Origin: Bacteroidia bacterium
GTDB lineage: Bacteria > Bacteroidota > Bacteroidia > Bacteroidales > GCA-2748055
DNA length: 18,205 nt
Assembly: GCA_030596245.1 (NCBI GenBank)
Contig: JAUVKN010000041.1
Location: 1 to 18,205 of the forward strand
Reading direction: 5' to 3'
The notes below the pieces were generated by a model. It saw only the letters and a program-made list of their open reading frames with translations, had not been told where the DNA came from and searched no databases. The position numbers and the translations under genes were made by a program. Below, in pieces: positions 15,563 through 18,205 of the stretch; the stretch's first letter is position 1; each line of letters opens with the position of its first letter.

Positions 15563-17833
15563 ATGAAAAATTATTTACACAACAGCATTCTATTGGTCCT
15601 GATGATTTCAGTATCGATAACAGCAATTGGACAATACACAGGCACAAACCCGAACATTGCAGCTTTAAAACTTGCTACGGTGCTGGATTCGGTTACGGAT
15701 CATGAGCCATCGAAAGCTGTGGATATGTCCATGGCTACTTATTGTGCAGTACAGGGCAGTGCACCGGCATGGTTGCAGATTGACCTGGGTACATTTCATT
15801 ATATTGACGGATACGAAATGGACCTGCCTAACGCAGGTGAGCTTCCGCTTGCATTTATATTTCAGGGAAGTCCGGATGGTGCTTCCTGGTTAGATATTGG
15901 AAGTGGAGCAATCGCGGCGGACGGCACCTATGGTTATGATCTGACTTTTCCTGATGTTTACAGGTTCGTTCGAATTTACATGACTTCAAAAGACGCATGG
16001 GCTTCTTTTACGGAGGTCTATGTGTACGGGTATGAAATACTTCCTCCAGGTACCCCGCTTGCCATGGCAGCGAGTAATCTTACCCCTTCGGGATTCACAG
16101 CAAACTGGGGCGCCATGAGTGGTGCAACAGGATATAGTCTTGATGTGTCCCCAGTACCTGATTTTAGTAGCTATGTGACTGGTTATGAGAACCTGGATAT
16201 GGGATATGCGTTTTCGTATGATGTTACAGGTTTATCACCCAACACGACCTACCATTATCGTGTAAGGGCTTATAATACTGGAGGGACAAGCAACTCATCC
16301 AACTTGATTTCTGTCACTACGCTTAAGTTACAGCAAACCATCACCTTTACAGATTTGCCGGCAAAAATCTATGGTAATATAGACTTTGATCTAACCGCAA
16401 CTGCCAGCTCAGGGCTTACAGTGAGTTATGCCAGTTCTAATACAGATGTAGCCACCATCAGTGGCAGCACTGTCACCATAGTTGGAGTTGGGACCACCAG
16501 CATTACTGCTTCGCAGGAAGGGGATACTGAGTACGATGCTGCAACACCGGTATCTCAGGATCTGATCGTAAATGTGAAAGAGCTTACCGTAACCGGAGTC
16601 TCTGCTGCAGATAAGGTCTATGATGGTTTGGCAGATGCTATCCTAAGTGGCGGAACTCTTAATGGGATCATCGGTACAGACGATGTTAGCCTGTCCGATG
16701 CGACCAGCGGAACCTTTGTTCAAACCAATGCAGGCACAGGAATATCAGTGGGAACATCCATGACCCTCAGTGGCGCAGATGAGGGTAATTATTCGATTGC
16801 GCAACCCACCACCATTACAGCTGACATAACGGCCAGGGAGCTGACTGTTAGTGGTGCAATTGCTGCGAATAAAGTATATGATGCAACAGCCGATGCTACC
16901 ATAAGCGGTGCCAGTCTCATTGGATTAGTTGGCGCAGATATTGTGAACCTGACCAATGCCAACATTGGGACTTTCGCGCAGTCAGACGTGGGAACTGCAA
17001 TTGATGTGACCACTTCCATGATCTTGAGTGGTGCAGATGCAGGCAATTATTCTGTAACACAACCTTCCGATGTAGCAGCAGATATCACACCCGAAGATCT
17101 GACAGTTACTCCTGAAGATAAGAGCCGTGAAGCGTGTGTTGCCAATCCGGACTTCACCTTCACCTATGCGGGATTTGCAGGCACCGATGATGCCACAGTA
17201 CTCACAGCTGAACCAGAGGGTGCTACTACAGCAGATGGAAGTAGTGCAGCTGGCGTTTATGATATTACAGTATCCGGAGGTAGTGCAGACAACTACCATC
17301 TGTTGTATGCAACCGGAACTTTAACCGTTACACCGGATATTACAGTTCCGGTGATAACAGTTCAAGCCATCACCATACAACTTGATGAAGGTGGCAATGC
17401 CACCATCACTCCGACAGACGTAGTTGCAAGTGCAACGGACGATTGCGGCGTTGTAGATACTACGTTGAGTCAATCAACATTCACAAGCGATGATGTTGGA
17501 GAAGTGGTAGTTGAGGTTACCGTGACAGATGCGGCCGGTAATTCAGCCGCAGAATTTGCAGTCGTCACTGTAGAGAGCGCAACCGGTTATAGAGAGCTGA
17601 CAGATGTTAAGGCTATCATATATCCCAATCCGACGGGTGGAGTGGTAGAGTTGGAATTGAATACTACTGCTGATGAACTGAAGGTGATGGATATGACTGG
17701 TAAAATGATTATGAGCAGGTCCAATCTTAGATCTCAGGAGACCATTGATCTCTCAGGGTATAGCAATGGGATTTATATATTCCAGTTGCAGATAGGGGAG
17801 GAATTCAAGCATATCAAGGTAATTAAGAAGTAG
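15563..17833 (+). CDS. Secreted multidomain protein: discoidin, FnIII, Ig-like, YDG x2, MBG, T9SS sorting domain
   Basis: The protein has 756 residues from the ATG at 15563; an upstream TTG at 15545 gives an unlikely longer form. A signal peptide ends near AIGQ (about residue 24). The order is an F5/8 type C (discoidin) domain (about 30-155, with WLQIDLGTFHYIDGYEMDLP and RFVRIYMTS), a fibronectin III domain (about 161-252), and a bacterial Ig-like domain (255-338). Two YDG domains at about 339-424 and 425-510 share NKVYD/DKVYDG, LSGAD-x-GNYS and AADIT; they are a tandem duplication. An MBG-type domain (511-590) and an HYR-like Ig module (about 595-672, with DDCG and VTDAAGNSA) follow. The C-terminal T9SS type A sorting domain contains YPNPTGG and GIYIFQLQ. 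No catalytic domain was seen. The discoidin domain suggests glycan binding at the cell surface, but the ligand is unknown. A strong terminator follows. Confidence 0.88.
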   Translation: MKNYLHNSILLVLMISVSITAIGQYTGTNPNIAALKLATVLDSVTDHEPSKAVDMSMATYCAVQGSAPAWLQIDLGTFHYIDGYEMDLPNAGELPLAFIFQGSPDGASWLDIGSGAIAADGTYGYDLTFPDVYRFVRIYMTSKDAWASFTEVYVYGYEILPPGTPLAMAASNLTPSGFTANWGAMSGATGYSLDVSPVPDFSSYVTGYENLDMGYAFSYDVTGLSPNTTYHYRVRAYNTGGTSNSSNLISVTTLKLQQTITFTDLPAKIYGNIDFDLTATASSGLTVSYASSNTDVATISGSTVTIVGVGTTSITASQEGDTEYDAATPVSQDLIVNVKELTVTGVSAADKVYDGLADAILSGGTLNGIIGTDDVSLSDATSGTFVQTNAGTGISVGTSMTLSGADEGNYSIAQPTTITADITARELTVSGAIAANKVYDATADATISGASLIGLVGADIVNLTNANIGTFAQSDVGTAIDVTTSMILSGADAGNYSVTQPSDVAADITPEDLTVTPEDKSREACVANPDFTFTYAGFAGTDDATVLTAEPEGATTADGSSAAGVYDITVSGGSADNYHLLYATGTLTVTPDITVPVITVQAITIQLDEGGNATITPTDVVASATDDCGVVDTTLSQSTFTSDDVGEVVVEVTVTDAAGNSAAEFAVVTVESATGYRELTDVKAIIYPNPTGGVVELELNTTADELKVMDMTGKMIMSRSNLRSQETIDLSGYSNGIYIFQLQIGEEFKHIKVIKK

Positions 17834-17858
17834 TCATTCATACGTTGATCTTTCGAAG

Positions 17859-17889
17859 GGCTGTCCGGATTTTCCGGATGGCCTTTCTT
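17859..17889 (+). terminator. Rho-independent terminator of the second cargo gene
   Basis: GGCTGTCCGGA (17859-17869) pairs with TCCGGATGGCC (17873-17883) over 11 positions, including two G-U wobbles, around a TTT loop. TTTCTT follows at once. The outer AAG/TTT bases can lengthen the stem. It lies 25 bases after the stop codon at 17833 and is the clearest terminator in the window. Confidence 0.88.
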
Positions 17890-17893
17890 GGTT

Positions 17894-18045
17894 GTGCGCC
17901 CGGCAGGGCACTGATACTTTGAGGTGAAAGTCCTCTATGCGCCCGGTAAGGGGAAGCATTAGCTAAAGGCAAGGGCAAACTCGTGAGGGGATGTCTGAAG
18001 GAAGCCGGAGGCAAAACACTGGTCTGACGAACAGGAACCGGATCA
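17894..18045 (+). mobile_element. Group II intron, 5' end (domain I), truncated
   Basis: The sequence opens with GTGCGCCC, the usual 5' end of bacterial group II introns. It continues with blocks that I recognise from a common Bacteroidota group II intron domain I: GAGGTGAAAGTCCTC, GCGCCCGGTAAGGGGAAGC, TTAGCTAAAGGCAAGGG, CTGAAGGAAGCCGGAGGC and GACGAACAG. No stop-free coding frame is involved; this is structured RNA. Likeness to the usual intron fades after about 18045, and by 18080 an apparent transposase frame begins. The element is therefore interrupted or truncated, and no maturase gene is visible. It starts five bases after the T-tract of the preceding terminator, a position typical of class C introns. 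The right boundary given is approximate. Confidence 0.8.
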
Positions 18046-18079
18046 ATTAATATTCTTGTGGAGGAGTGAAAGAAAATAG

Positions 18080-18205
18080 ATCTTAGTACTTTTTAACAAG
18101 TACAGATTTATATCGTTCAATAACGATCAATACAGAGAACTGATCCAGCTTGTTTTACCCAAAGAGATATTCGATTATTTTAATCTTCTCAAGTTAGAAG
18201 TAAAG
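18080..18205 (+). CDS. Probable ISAon1-type transposase, N-terminal fragment (runs off window)
   Basis: A frame open from 18080 (after TAG at 18077-18079) to the window edge reads KYRFISFNNDQYRELIQLV then LPKEIFDYFNLLKLEVK. The L-x-LP-x-x-(I/L)-x-x-YF pattern is typical of the N-terminal region of ISAon1-family transposases of Bacteroidota. These often begin with a short MNNxQYRELL-like sequence. No ATG, GTG or TTG occurs in frame, although ATA at 18110-18112 sits where a start is expected. The start may be mutated, or initiation may be unusual. Position suggests an IS inserted in the group II intron. Only 42 codons are visible, so the family call is tentative. Confidence 0.5.
   Translation, partial: MLVLFNKYRFISFNNDQYRELIQLVLPKEIFDYFNLLKLEVK

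Noticed and set aside
16579..17095. DNA tandem repeat or CRISPR-like array
   Set aside because: The periodicity is at protein level (two YDG domains of about 86 residues) with diverged DNA. There are no short direct repeats with unique spacers.

Overview
The window looks like a chromosomal segment of a Bacteroidota species, most likely Bacteroidales or Marinilabiliales-like. Two large secreted proteins end in the type IX secretion (T9SS) type A sorting domain, which is confined to this phylum. The lipoproteins carry short hydrophobic leaders with a lipobox, ribosome-binding sites are weak, and several upstream regions fit the Bacteroidota promoter form TTTG-N19/20-TAnnTTTG.

Layout. (1) Positions 1-4290 hold the 3' part of a very large modular T9SS cargo protein whose start lies outside the window. 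Its modules are a BNR-associated N-terminal domain, jelly-roll domains, alternating CARDB-like and 'YLWQDG' modules, and a sorting domain. (2) Positions 4486-5153 on the minus strand carry a HigB/HigA-type toxin-antitoxin pair with a 4-base overlap. Repeated CAAAGT/ACTTTG half-sites lie at its promoter. (3) Positions 5385-10906 encode a bacterial alpha-2-macroglobulin lipoprotein of about 1840 residues with an intact GCVEQ thioester motif. The gene is split by a one-base frameshift, probably in a run of five G at 8846-8850. (4) Positions 10942-13293 encode the partner penicillin-binding protein 1C with all catalytic motifs. This pair is the classical defence and repair couple: the macroglobulin traps proteases that enter a damaged envelope, and PBP1C repairs the peptidoglycan. 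(5) Positions 13328-14947 on the minus strand encode a lipoprotein with a ZU5-like domain, two CCYA motifs and a possible surface-export signal. (6) A 600-base intergenic region holds palindromic, REP-like and IS-end-like hairpins. (7) Positions 15563-17833 encode a second T9SS cargo (discoidin, FnIII, Ig-like, two YDG, MBG, HYR-like, sorting domain), followed by a strong intrinsic terminator. (8) A group II intron 5' end begins 5 bases after that terminator. After about 150 bases it gives way to the start of a probable ISAon1-type transposase that runs off the window.

No tRNA, rRNA or CRISPR array was seen. The points most worth checking are the broken alpha-2-macroglobulin frame, the intron seated directly behind a terminator and apparently interrupted by an IS, and the operator-like repeats at the toxin-antitoxin promoter.
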